A stretch of DNA of 19,149 nt from Thermoleophilia bacterium. GTDB lineage: Bacteria; Actinomycetota; Thermoleophilia; Gaiellales; Gaiellaceae. Positions 7,640-14,477 of the stretch are shown piece after piece (within the stretch, counting starts at the first letter, position 1; each line of letters begins with the position of its first letter). The translations under genes were made by a program, and so were the position numbers. The notes under the pieces were generated by a model. The model worked only from the letters and a program-made list of their open reading frames with translations. It was not told the DNA's origin and searched no databases. The stretch covers positions 1-19,149 of the forward strand of contig JAICVP010000008.1 of NCBI GenBank assembly GCA_025935275.1, read 5' to 3'.

Positions 7640-9516
7640 TGCCGACGCTCAACCGGCACCGGCTCTGGCAGGCGGTCGTCGACTCGGGGCTCATCGCCCT
7701 GGCCTGGATCCTCGCCTACAACATCCGCTTCGACTACGGCGTCCCGCCCCGCTACCAGGCGTTCCTCGACTTCGACGTGATCCTCGTCGTCGTCGGGGTG
7801 AAGATCCTCACCTTCATCGTCTTCGGGCTCTACGACCACTGGTGGCGCTACGTCTCGATCCGCGACATCTGGCGCTCCCTTCTGGCAGTCACGGTCGCGT
7901 CCGTCGTGGCGGTCACGGCGCTCTACTTCTGGAACCCCGCGCCGCTCCGGCTGCCGCGCGGGATCATCGTCATCGACTGGCTGATCCTGCTCGGGCTCGT
8001 TGCGGGGATCCGGCTGGCCGCGCGCACAATCTTCGAGCGACCCGGTCGCCGGCGGCTCGTCTCGCGTGGGCGCGACGTGCTCGTGATCGGCGCGGGTGAC
8101 GCGGGCCAGCTCATTCTCCGCGAGATGCTCAAGAACCCCAACCTCGGCTACTCGCCGACGGGGCTCGTCGACGACGACCCGCGGAAGAAGAACCTGCGCC
8201 TGCACGGCGTGCGGGTCCTCGGCACGACCGACGACCTGCGCCACCTCCTCCGGGACAACCGCCCGGACGAGGTCATCATCGCCATTCCCTCAGCCGCGGG
8301 CGAGACCCGGCAGCGGATCGTGAACGTGTGCCGCGATGTGGGCGTTCCGGTGAAGACCTTGCCCGCGGTGCACGAGCTCATCTCCGGCGACCTCAACCTG
8401 GCCCGCCAGCTGCGCGAGGTGGAGGTGGAGGACGTGCTCGGGCGCGAGGCCGTCGAGCTCGACCTCGCCTCGATCGCCTCGTACCTCACCGGCGAGACCG
8501 TTCTCGTCACCGGCGCGGGCGGCTCGATCGGCTCGGAGCTTTGCCGCCAGATCGCTGCCCTCGGCGCCGACCGCATCATCCTCGTCGACCACACGGAGAA
8601 CGCCCTCGTCGACATCGAGCGTGAGCTGGCGTACGAGCGCCGCTTCAACTCCACGGTCCCGGTCCTCGCCGACGTGAAGAACCGCGCCAAGATGCGGCGC
8701 ACCTTCGACCGCTTCCGTCCGGGGGTGGTCTTCCACGCAGCGGCCTACAAGCACGTGCCGCTGATGGAGGCGAACCCCGTCGAGTCGGTTCGCAACAACG
8801 TCTTCGGGACCGGAGTCGTCGCCGAGACCGCCTCGGAGTTTGGCTGCAAGCGCTTCGTCCTCGTCTCGACGGACAAGGCCGTGAACCCGAAAAACGTCCT
8901 CGGGCAGACGAAGGCCGTCTGCGAGTGGATCGCCGAGGCTGCCGCCGCCCGCGAGCACAACGGGACGCAGTTCATCTCGGTCCGCTTCGGCAACGTGCTG
9001 GGCTCCTCGGGCAGCGTGATTCCGCTCTTCCGCCGCCAGATCGCCCGCGGCGGCCCGGTCACGGTCACCCATCCGGAGATGACGCGTTACTTCATGACGA
9101 TCCCCGAAGCCGTGCAGCTCATCATCCAGGCCGGCGCGATCGGGGAGAGCGGCGAGATCTACGTGCTCGACATGGGGCCGCCCGTGAAGATCATCGACCT
9201 GGCCCACAACATGATCCGCCTCTCCGGCAAGGAGCCGGACGTGGACGTCGAGGTCGACTTCATCGGCGTCCGTCCGGGTGAGAAGCTGCACGAGGAGCTG
9301 TGGGCGAGCGACGAGAACGCCGAGCCCACCACCCACCCGAAGATTCTGCGCTGCGCGAGCATGCCCGTCGACCCGTCGTGGCTCGAGGATGAGCTCGCCG
9401 AGCTCGAGCGCCTCGTCGAGACGGGCGAGACCCTCGAGGTGGTGAACCGCCTCGGGGTCATGGTTCGCGCCCCGCGGCGCGTCTCTGCCGAAGCGGCGGC
9501 GCCGGAAACGGTCTAG
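7639..9516 (+). CDS. Membrane-anchored nucleotide-sugar 4,6-dehydratase (PglF/WbpM/CapD family)
   Basis: A 625-residue protein of the polysaccharide biosynthesis CapD/PglF family. Hydrophobic helices at about residues 9-28, 44-64, 80-100 and 110-128 form an N-terminal membrane domain. A first nucleotide-binding fold begins with VLVIGAGDAGQ near 147-157, and the catalytic SDR domain with VTGAGGSIGSE near 289-299. The TDK residues (T411-D412-K413 in VSTDKAVNP) used by this dehydratase class are present. The position of the classical SDR tyrosine, usually Met in characterised members, is Leu421, followed by K425 (NVLGQTK). The expected reaction is UDP-GlcNAc (or similar) to the 4-keto-6-deoxy sugar, which the upstream aminotransferase would use. 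The start codon overlaps the aminotransferase stop. Confidence 0.92.
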   Translation: MPTLNRHRLWQAVVDSGLIALAWILAYNIRFDYGVPPRYQAFLDFDVILVVVGVKILTFIVFGLYDHWWRYVSIRDIWRSLLAVTVASVVAVTALYFWNPAPLRLPRGIIVIDWLILLGLVAGIRLAARTIFERPGRRRLVSRGRDVLVIGAGDAGQLILREMLKNPNLGYSPTGLVDDDPRKKNLRLHGVRVLGTTDDLRHLLRDNRPDEVIIAIPSAAGETRQRIVNVCRDVGVPVKTLPAVHELISGDLNLARQLREVEVEDVLGREAVELDLASIASYLTGETVLVTGAGGSIGSELCRQIAALGADRIILVDHTENALVDIERELAYERRFNSTVPVLADVKNRAKMRRTFDRFRPGVVFHAAAYKHVPLMEANPVESVRNNVFGTGVVAETASEFGCKRFVLVSTDKAVNPKNVLGQTKAVCEWIAEAAAAREHNGTQFISVRFGNVLGSSGSVIPLFRRQIARGGPVTVTHPEMTRYFMTIPEAVQLIIQAGAIGESGEIYVLDMGPPVKIIDLAHNMIRLSGKEPDVDVEVDFIGVRPGEKLHEELWASDENAEPTTHPKILRCASMPVDPSWLEDELAELERLVETGETLEVVNRLGVMVRAPRRVSAEAAAPETV

Positions 9517-9524
9517 ACAGACGA

Positions 9525-9545
9525 AGGGCCGGCGTGGCGGGCCCT
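9525..9545. terminator. Candidate bidirectional terminator hairpin between convergent genes
   Basis: AGGGCC (9525-9530) can pair with GGCCCT (9540-9545) around a nine-base loop. It lies just after the dehydratase stop and ahead of the 3' end of the minus-strand fragment, where a convergent terminator is expected. There is no T-tract, so it is a weak candidate. Confidence 0.4.
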
Positions 9546-9566
9546 CCGTCGTGGCGTCGAACCGCT

Positions 9567-9980
9567 CTAGCGGTCGTACGGCTGGTTGAAGTTCCCGCCC
9601 GCCCGCTGGATCGCGATCACCCTGCTCTGGAACGGCGGGTCGGCTTGCACCGAGAGGTAGAGGATGTTGTTGTCGTTCGAGAAGGCCCGTGGGCTCGAAT
9701 CGGTTCGGGAGGACTGCGAAGAGCTCGAGGTTCTCCCGCCTGTCTCACCACGCGGAAGCACCCAGACCTGGTTCACGCCGCCCATCCCGGTGAGGCGCTT
9801 CTGCGTTCCCCTGGCGGGATCGATATCCCACACCCAGCCCGAGCGCAGGTCGGGGTCGATGAGGAACGGGAATTCCTCGTTCGTCAGGTAGGTCTTCCAC
9901 GGCGTCTGCGCGACCGAGCACGTGTCGTGGATGCCGGTCGTGATCAGCTCGCGGCGAAGAACGGTGACGCGCGGCGGTCT
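9567..9980 (-). pseudogene. 5'-truncated fragment resembling the C-terminus of PhoX/DUF839-type proteins
   Basis: This minus-strand frame is open well above 9980 and ends at a TAG at 9567. Its last 135 or so codons read like the C-terminal part of a larger protein: CSVAQTPWKTYLTNEE, SGWVWDIDPARGTQKRL, NQVWVLPRGETGG and AFSNDNNILYLSVQ. These resemble the TPWGTxLTxEE, VWxYDPxRGT and FSPDGxTLFVNxQ blocks of PhoX/DUF839 proteins, with a shorter middle part. I found no ATG, GTG or TTG in the frame between 9834 and about 10015, while the protein-like sequence continues upstream of the first GTG (9833). That points to a decayed remnant whose 5' part was lost when the DUF354 gene came to lie next to it. 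An intact 88-residue gene starting at 9833 is possible but less likely. Family recognition is by memory only. Confidence 0.45.
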
Positions 9981-10980
9981 AAACCGGCATGAGCAGTTCG
10001 AGCATCTCTGCCGGAGCCCGGCGCACCCGCTGTCCCTCCCCGCTTCGCTTGACCAGCTCGAGGGCGCGCGGGTCGGTGAGCGGCCGAAGCCGGCCGTCGC
10101 GGATCAGCGCCTCGTCGACGCCGCCGAGCCGCCCGCCGTACGTCGTGTAGACCGGGATGCCGAGCGCGGCCGCCTCGCGGTTCATCGTGCCTCCGGCCGA
10201 GACCACGAGATCGGCGAAGGCGATCAGGCTCTGCGCGTCGACGGCCCCGTCCGGGACGATCACGGAGGGGAGCGCGAGGCTTCGCACGTAGTCCCGCTGC
10301 TCCTCCGTGCGCGGAAGCACGACCGCGTGCACGTTCTCCTGGCTACCGAGAAAGGTCAGCACCTGCGGGAAAAGCGGGTTCGATTTGCGGTGGTACAGCG
10401 AGACGTCGGGCGGCGTGCGCACGACGACGAGGATGCGCGCCCGGTCGACGCCGAGCTCTTCCGCCACTTCCGCCCGCGGCTCGAAGTCGGAGAGGTAGTA
10501 CTCCTCCTTGAGGCCGGGATACTGGCGGAGCTTCGGCGGCTCGACGCCGTACCGCTCGAGCCGGTCCGGTGGGATGGCGTCCGGCACGACGACAAAGGTC
10601 GCCGCCCGGCAGCCGAGTTGGTGCTGCACCGTCGCGAACTCGTAGTCGAACGTCGTCGAGCTGGGAATGCCGAGGGCCCGGGCGGTCAGCGTCAGATGAT
10701 GAGAGCCGTGCGCCAGTGCGGCGTGGAAGTGCCGTCCCCGCGCCCAGCGCCGCAGCTTGGACATGCGGGTCACCATCGTCGCGAGCTTGCCGACCCGCGA
10801 GCGGCCGCCGTGGTGGCCGATCAGCTCCGCTTCGATGCCATGCTGCTCGAGGAGCTGCACAGTCTGCGCGTAGTCGCGCGCGGTCACCTCCACGTCGTCG
10901 CCGCGCTCGCGCATGAGCGCGATCAGCGGCCGGAACACCAGCACATGCGCCGGCGCCGTGATGTCCACCCAGACCTTCAC
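9979..10980 (-). CDS. DUF354-family protein, GT-B-like (possible glycosyltransferase or sugar epimerase relative)
   Basis: A 333-residue soluble protein. VKVWVDITAPAHVLVFRPL at the N-terminus, GHHGG near 50, HGSHHLTLTARALGIPS near 94, FDYEF near 113, and the C-terminal SAGGTMNREAAALGIPVYT are typical of DUF354. That family shares the two-domain GT-B-like architecture of UDP-GlcNAc 2-epimerases and MurG-type enzymes. No reaction is established for the family to my knowledge. The start is GTG 10980, overlapping the asnB stop by four bases (GTGA). The frame stays open far upstream, but only because it runs antisense-like through asnB. Co-transcription with asnB and the phosphoglycosyl transferase suggests a role in extending or modifying the lipid-linked glycan. 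Confidence 0.85.
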   Translation of the reverse strand: MKVWVDITAPAHVLVFRPLIALMRERGDDVEVTARDYAQTVQLLEQHGIEAELIGHHGGRSRVGKLATMVTRMSKLRRWARGRHFHAALAHGSHHLTLTARALGIPSSTTFDYEFATVQHQLGCRAATFVVVPDAIPPDRLERYGVEPPKLRQYPGLKEEYYLSDFEPRAEVAEELGVDRARILVVVRTPPDVSLYHRKSNPLFPQVLTFLGSQENVHAVVLPRTEEQRDYVRSLALPSVIVPDGAVDAQSLIAFADLVVSAGGTMNREAAALGIPVYTTYGGRLGGVDEALIRDGRLRPLTDPRALELVKRSGEGQRVRRAPAEMLELLMPV

Positions 10981-12851
10981 GCTGCGACGGCTGCGGGCTT
11001 GGCGGCGACCTGCTCGTGCCAGAGCGTGAAGGTGAGGAGACCCCACAGCTGCCGCGAGAGATCCTCGCGCCCGGCCACGTGGTCGTCGAGCAGGCGACCC
11101 ACCGTCTCCGGCTTGAAGAACCCCTGGCGCCGAAGCGTCTCCTCGGAGAGCACCTCGCGGGCGAACGGGACGAGCGGCCCCCGCAGCCAGGCCGCCGCCG
11201 GAATGGAGAACCCGCGCTTGCGCCCCGAGACGATCGAGTCCGGCAGGAGCGGCGCGACCGCCTTGCGCAGCAGGCGCTTCTTCGCAAAGCCGCGCACCTT
11301 CAGCCGGGTCGGGAGTGCCAGTGCGAGCGTGGCGACGACGGGGTCCAGGTAGGGGACGCGCGCCTCCAGAGAGTGGGCCATGCTCGCGCGGTCGGTCTTC
11401 ACGAGCAGGTCGTCGACGAGGTAGATCCCCAGGTCGACGTCCTGCAGGCGCGCGAGCTCCTCGGCGCCTTCGGTCTCGGCGTAGCGCGCCCGGTAGACGT
11501 CCAGTGGGTCGGTGCTCCCGCGCCGGTCGGGCTCGAGGAGAGCCGCGCGCGCCTCGGGCGAGAAGATCTCCTTCCAGCCGTGGTGGCGCTCGAGCGGAGG
11601 GAGGTGTGCGGCGCGCACGAAGCGCTTCGCCCGGTAGTCGAGGCTCGCTTTGGCCGAGGAGCTGGGCAGGCGCTCGACGAGCGGGCGCGCAGCTGCGGCC
11701 AGCGGCCCGATCTTGGGCGCGAGCAGGTCGGCGACGTAGGTGTAGTAGCCGCCGAAGAGCTCGTCGCCGCCCTCGCCGGAGAGCGCGACCTTGACCTCGC
11801 GGGCGGCGAGCTCGGAGACGAGGTACGTGGGGAGTGCGGACGAGTCTGCGAAGGGCTCGTCGAAGGCGTCCGCCAGCTTGGGAAGGAGCTCGGCGGCGTC
11901 CGGCCGGACGACGAGCTCGTGGTGATCGGTGTCGTAGCGCTCGGCCACCTTGCGCGCGTCGGCCAGCTCGTCGAAGGATCCCTCCTCGAACCCGATCGAG
12001 AACGTCTGCACCCGTCCCCTGCTCTCGAGCGCGGCCAGCGCCGCAAGCGCCCCCGAGTCGACTCCTCCCGACAGCAGGACCCCGACGGGTACGTCGGCGA
12101 GCAGATGGGCGCGCACCGAGTCGCGCAACCGCGCGCGGAGCTCTTCGGCGAGCTCGTTCTCGTCCTCCGTGCGCACCTCCTCGGCCGACGCCGGCGCCGG
12201 GCGGGCATAGCGCTCCAGCGCGGGTTCGCTTTCGCCGTCCCACACGAGCACATGGCCCGCCGGCAGCTTCCTCGTCCCCGCCCAGATCGAGAGCGGCGCC
12301 GGGATCGAGTTGAACGCGAGGAACGCCTCGAGCGCATTGAGGTCGACCTCGCCCCGCGGAAGGGCCTTCAGCTCGGACGCGAAGGCGAGCGTGCCGCCCT
12401 CCGTCGAGTAGTAGAGCGGCTTGATCCCGAACTGGTCGCGCGCGAGCACGAGCCGGCGCCGCTTCGAGTCCCAGACCGCCACGGCGAACATGCCGCGCAG
12501 CTCGCGGACGTAGTTCGGCCCGAACTCTTCATACAGGTGGACGTGCACCTCGGTGTCGCTCGCCGTGCGGAAGCGGTGGCCGCGCCGCTCGAGCAGCGCG
12601 CGCAGATCGAGGTGGTTGTAGATCTCGCCGTTCTGGACGACCTGGATCGAGCCGTCCTCGTTTCCGATCGGCTGGTCTCCGCCCGCGATGTCGATGATCG
12701 AGAGCCTGCGCGATCCGAGGGCCACCGGCCCGTCGACGAGGGAGCCGGCGGCATCGGGGCCGCGGTGGCGCAGCGTCTCGCTCATGGCCTCGAGCGGCCC
12801 CGCGTCGACGGGACTTCCGTCGAGCGAGGCGAGTCCGCAGATCCCGCACAT
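10977..12851 (-). CDS. asnB: Glutamine-hydrolysing asparagine synthetase-type amidotransferase
   Basis: A 624-residue two-domain enzyme. Starting at ATG 12851 places the glutaminase nucleophile at Cys2 (MCGICGL), which processing must expose; the frame is open 14 codons further, but that extension would bury it. The N-terminal Ntn-hydrolase domain shows RHRGPD, RLSIID, NGEIYNH and RGMFA. The synthase domain has the ATP PP-loop SGGVDS at 261-266, then SGEGGDELFGGYYTY and YLDPVV. Classical AsnB makes asparagine from aspartate, glutamine and ATP. Paralogues in glycan clusters amidate sugar acids or peptides, and this one lies between a phosphoglycosyl transferase and a DUF354 gene, so glycan amidation is a real alternative. 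Sequence inspection does not decide the acceptor. Confidence 0.92.
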   Translation of the reverse strand: MCGICGLASLDGSPVDAGPLEAMSETLRHRGPDAAGSLVDGPVALGSRRLSIIDIAGGDQPIGNEDGSIQVVQNGEIYNHLDLRALLERRGHRFRTASDTEVHVHLYEEFGPNYVRELRGMFAVAVWDSKRRRLVLARDQFGIKPLYYSTEGGTLAFASELKALPRGEVDLNALEAFLAFNSIPAPLSIWAGTRKLPAGHVLVWDGESEPALERYARPAPASAEEVRTEDENELAEELRARLRDSVRAHLLADVPVGVLLSGGVDSGALAALAALESRGRVQTFSIGFEEGSFDELADARKVAERYDTDHHELVVRPDAAELLPKLADAFDEPFADSSALPTYLVSELAAREVKVALSGEGGDELFGGYYTYVADLLAPKIGPLAAAARPLVERLPSSSAKASLDYRAKRFVRAAHLPPLERHHGWKEIFSPEARAALLEPDRRGSTDPLDVYRARYAETEGAEELARLQDVDLGIYLVDDLLVKTDRASMAHSLEARVPYLDPVVATLALALPTRLKVRGFAKKRLLRKAVAPLLPDSIVSGRKRGFSIPAAAWLRGPLVPFAREVLSEETLRRQGFFKPETVGRLLDDHVAGREDLSRQLWGLLTFTLWHEQVAAKPAAVAA

Positions 12852-12859
12852 GGCCCCTG

Positions 12860-12865
12860 AGTCTA
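12860..12865 (-). promoter_or_regulatory. -10 box for asnB, near-leaderless arrangement
   Basis: On the minus strand TAGACT ends eight bases before the asnB ATG and overlaps the TAG stop of the upstream sugar transferase gene (12863-12865). It would give asnB its own start point inside the operon with almost no 5' leader. No good -35 is visible. Confidence 0.4.
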
Positions 12866-13558
12866 GTGACGGCCTCCGCGCAGGAGCCCCCACACGGCCG
12901 CGGCGGACTGCTTGATCACCCGCCAGGCCGTCGCGACGACCACGCGCAGATAGAGGCCGACAGAGCGGTCGGCGATGTACTCGAGGTCATGCGAAAGCTT
13001 CTCGGCCCAGGACTCCTCGCGCCCCATTCGGGTCTGCGCGAAGCCGGTCAGGCCGGGGCGGACGACGAGGCGCTGCCAGTACTGGGGTATCTCCTCGGTG
13101 AGCTCCTCGAAGAAGGTCGGCCTGATCGGTCGTGGGCCGACGATGGACATGTCGCCGCAGAGGACGTTCCAGAGCTGCGGCAGCTCGTCCAGCTGCGAGG
13201 CGCGAAGCCAGCGCCCGAGGCGCGTCACCTCGGCTTCGGTGCGGATCGAGAGCTCATGGCCGTAATACGGGCCGAGACGGGACTCGGCGTCGCGCTTGAG
13301 TGTCCGGTACTTGAACATGTGGAAGATGCGGCCGTGCCGCCCGACCCGGAGCCCGCGGTAGAAGAGCGGCGTCCCGGAGGTGGCGAGGAAGACGATCGTC
13401 ACCAGCGCGAGGATCGGCAACGCCAGGACGAGCACCGTCGCCGAGATGAGGATGTCGAGGATGCGACGTGCGGCGTCGACGCCGCGGCGGTCGGTGCCTT
13501 CCCTCGAGAGGCGCGCGTAGCGCTCCGCGAGCGATTCGGTCTCGGGCGAAAGCGTCAT
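12863..13558 (-). CDS. Initiating phosphoglycosyl transferase (small monotopic, PglC/WcaJ-type)
   Basis: A 231-residue sugar transferase that moves a phospho-sugar from a nucleotide donor to undecaprenyl phosphate, the first membrane step of glycan assembly. One hydrophobic helix (about residues 34-60, with Pro48 near its centre) matches the re-entrant membrane helix of the small monotopic class; the long multi-helix N-terminus of WcaJ proteins is absent. Family motifs are LFYRGLRVGRHGRIFHMFKYRTL (65-87), the catalytic Asp-Glu pair D124-E125 in QLDELPQLWNVL, MSIVGPRP and RPGLTGFAQ. The ATG at 13558 has no strong ribosome site. The gene is divergent from lysR with 28 bases between starts. The aminotransferase and dehydratase pair upstream could supply its donor. 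Confidence 0.92.
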   Translation of the reverse strand: MTLSPETESLAERYARLSREGTDRRGVDAARRILDILISATVLVLALPILALVTIVFLATSGTPLFYRGLRVGRHGRIFHMFKYRTLKRDAESRLGPYYGHELSIRTEAEVTRLGRWLRASQLDELPQLWNVLCGDMSIVGPRPIRPTFFEELTEEIPQYWQRLVVRPGLTGFAQTRMGREESWAEKLSHDLEYIADRSVGLYLRVVVATAWRVIKQSAAAVWGLLRGGRH

Positions 13559-13572
13559 CGGCTTAGTCGCTG

Positions 13573-13589
13573 CATAATGAATGCTTATG
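13573..13589. promoter_or_regulatory. LysR-type operator (CATAA-N7-TTATG) overlapping the divergent promoters
   Basis: A perfect five-base inverted repeat, CATAA (13573-13577) and TTATG (13585-13589), contains the T-N11-A signature of LysR-type binding sites (T13575, A13587). The left half lies within CATAAT (13573-13578), a good -10 box eight bases before the lysR ATG at 13587. On the minus strand CATTAT (13579-13574) could serve the sugar transferase gene. Autorepression of lysR is the straightforward reading. Confidence 0.6.
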
Positions 13590-14477
13590 GATACCCGTCA
13601 GCTCGCCGCCTTCTGCGCGGTCGTCGAGAAGAGCAGCTTTTCACAGGCTGCGGAGAAGCTCGGCGTGACGCAGCCGGCGGTCAGCCTCCAGGTGCGCGCG
13701 CTCGAAGAACGCCTCGGTCAGAAGCTGCTCGACCGCTCGGGCCGCCGCGTCGAGCCCACCGAAGCGGGCCTGCGCCTCTACCGGAGCGCCCAGCGCATGC
13801 TCGCGCTCGAGGAGCAGCTCTACGACGAGGTCGCCGCCGACAGCGGCGAGCTCCAGGGCACGCTCGCGATCGGCGCCTCGACGGGCCCCGGCGCCCATCT
13901 GGTGCCGCTCCTCCTCTGCGAATTCCAGCGGGCGCACTCGGAGCTGCACGTCTCGCTGTCCATCTGGGACACGCAGACCGTGAGCGAGAAGGTCGCCCTG
14001 CGAGAGCTCGAGCTCGGCGTGGTGGGTGCGCTGCGGCGGAACCGCTCGCTCGAGTTCGAGCCGCTCGTCCGGGACGAGATCGTCCTGGCCGTTCCACCCG
14101 GTCACCGCGCGGCCGGAGGAACGATGTCCGTGGACGACCTGCGCGAGGAGACCGTCATCGCCATGCAGGAGGGCGCGGGAGTCAGACAGGTCGTCGACGA
14201 GGAGCTTCGCCGCGCCGGTCTGCGGGTGCGCGAGCTCGAGCCCAAGCTGGAGCTCGGCCTGCAGGAGTCGGTGAAGAGCGCGGTCGCCGCCGGCTTCGGC
14301 GTCACCTTCATCTCGCGCACCGCGATCGAGGGCGAGCTCGCCGCGGGGACTCTCGCGACGGCGCGCGTCGCGGGACTCGAGCCCTCGAGGCAGATCTACG
14401 TCGTGCGCGCGAAGGGCCGGCCTCCGACCCGGGCGGCCGCGGCCTTTCTCGAGTTCGCGCGCGCAAAGTCGTCGTGA
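13587..14477 (+). CDS. LysR-family transcriptional regulator
   Basis: A 296-residue regulator. The N-terminal winged helix-turn-helix is canonical: MDTRQLAAFCAVVEKSSFSQAA, then LGVTQPAVSLQVRALEERLG and DRSGRRVEPTEAG within residues 1-65. The rest is the LysR substrate-binding fold, with GTLAIGASTGPG near 90 and FGVTFISRTAIEGELAAG near 233. ATG 13587 is preferred over ATG 13581 because it gives the standard MDxRQL start and lies eight bases from CATAAT. Its stop overlaps the GTG of the dehydrogenase gene (GTGA), so regulator and enzyme are coupled; LysR proteins commonly control such partners. The inducer is unknown; an aromatic catabolite is a guess from the neighbour. Confidence 0.93.
   Translation: MDTRQLAAFCAVVEKSSFSQAAEKLGVTQPAVSLQVRALEERLGQKLLDRSGRRVEPTEAGLRLYRSAQRMLALEEQLYDEVAADSGELQGTLAIGASTGPGAHLVPLLLCEFQRAHSELHVSLSIWDTQTVSEKVALRELELGVVGALRRNRSLEFEPLVRDEIVLAVPPGHRAAGGTMSVDDLREETVIAMQEGAGVRQVVDEELRRAGLRVRELEPKLELGLQESVKSAVAAGFGVTFISRTAIEGELAAGTLATARVAGLEPSRQIYVVRAKGRPPTRAAAAFLEFARAKSS

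Noticed and set aside
9534..9992. 152-codon plus-strand open frame opposite the PhoX-like fragment
   Set aside because: No motif, no ribosome site, and the minus strand gives protein-like blocks over the same DNA.
10981..12243. Long minus-strand extension of the DUF354 frame through asnB
   Set aside because: The extension is Arg/Ala/Gly-rich with no domain, and the conserved DUF354 N-terminus begins exactly at GTG 10980 with a GTGA overlap.
11016..12860. 614-codon plus-strand open frame opposite asnB
   Set aside because: It is a GC-rich shadow: its product is a low-complexity Arg/Glu/Val/Leu sequence with no motif, whereas the minus strand encodes an unmistakable AsnB.
12866..14473. N-terminal extension of the maleylacetate reductase frame to 860 codons
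   Set aside because: It crosses the sugar transferase gene and all of lysR. The family-like sequence begins around 14474, and GTG 14474 couples to the lysR stop.
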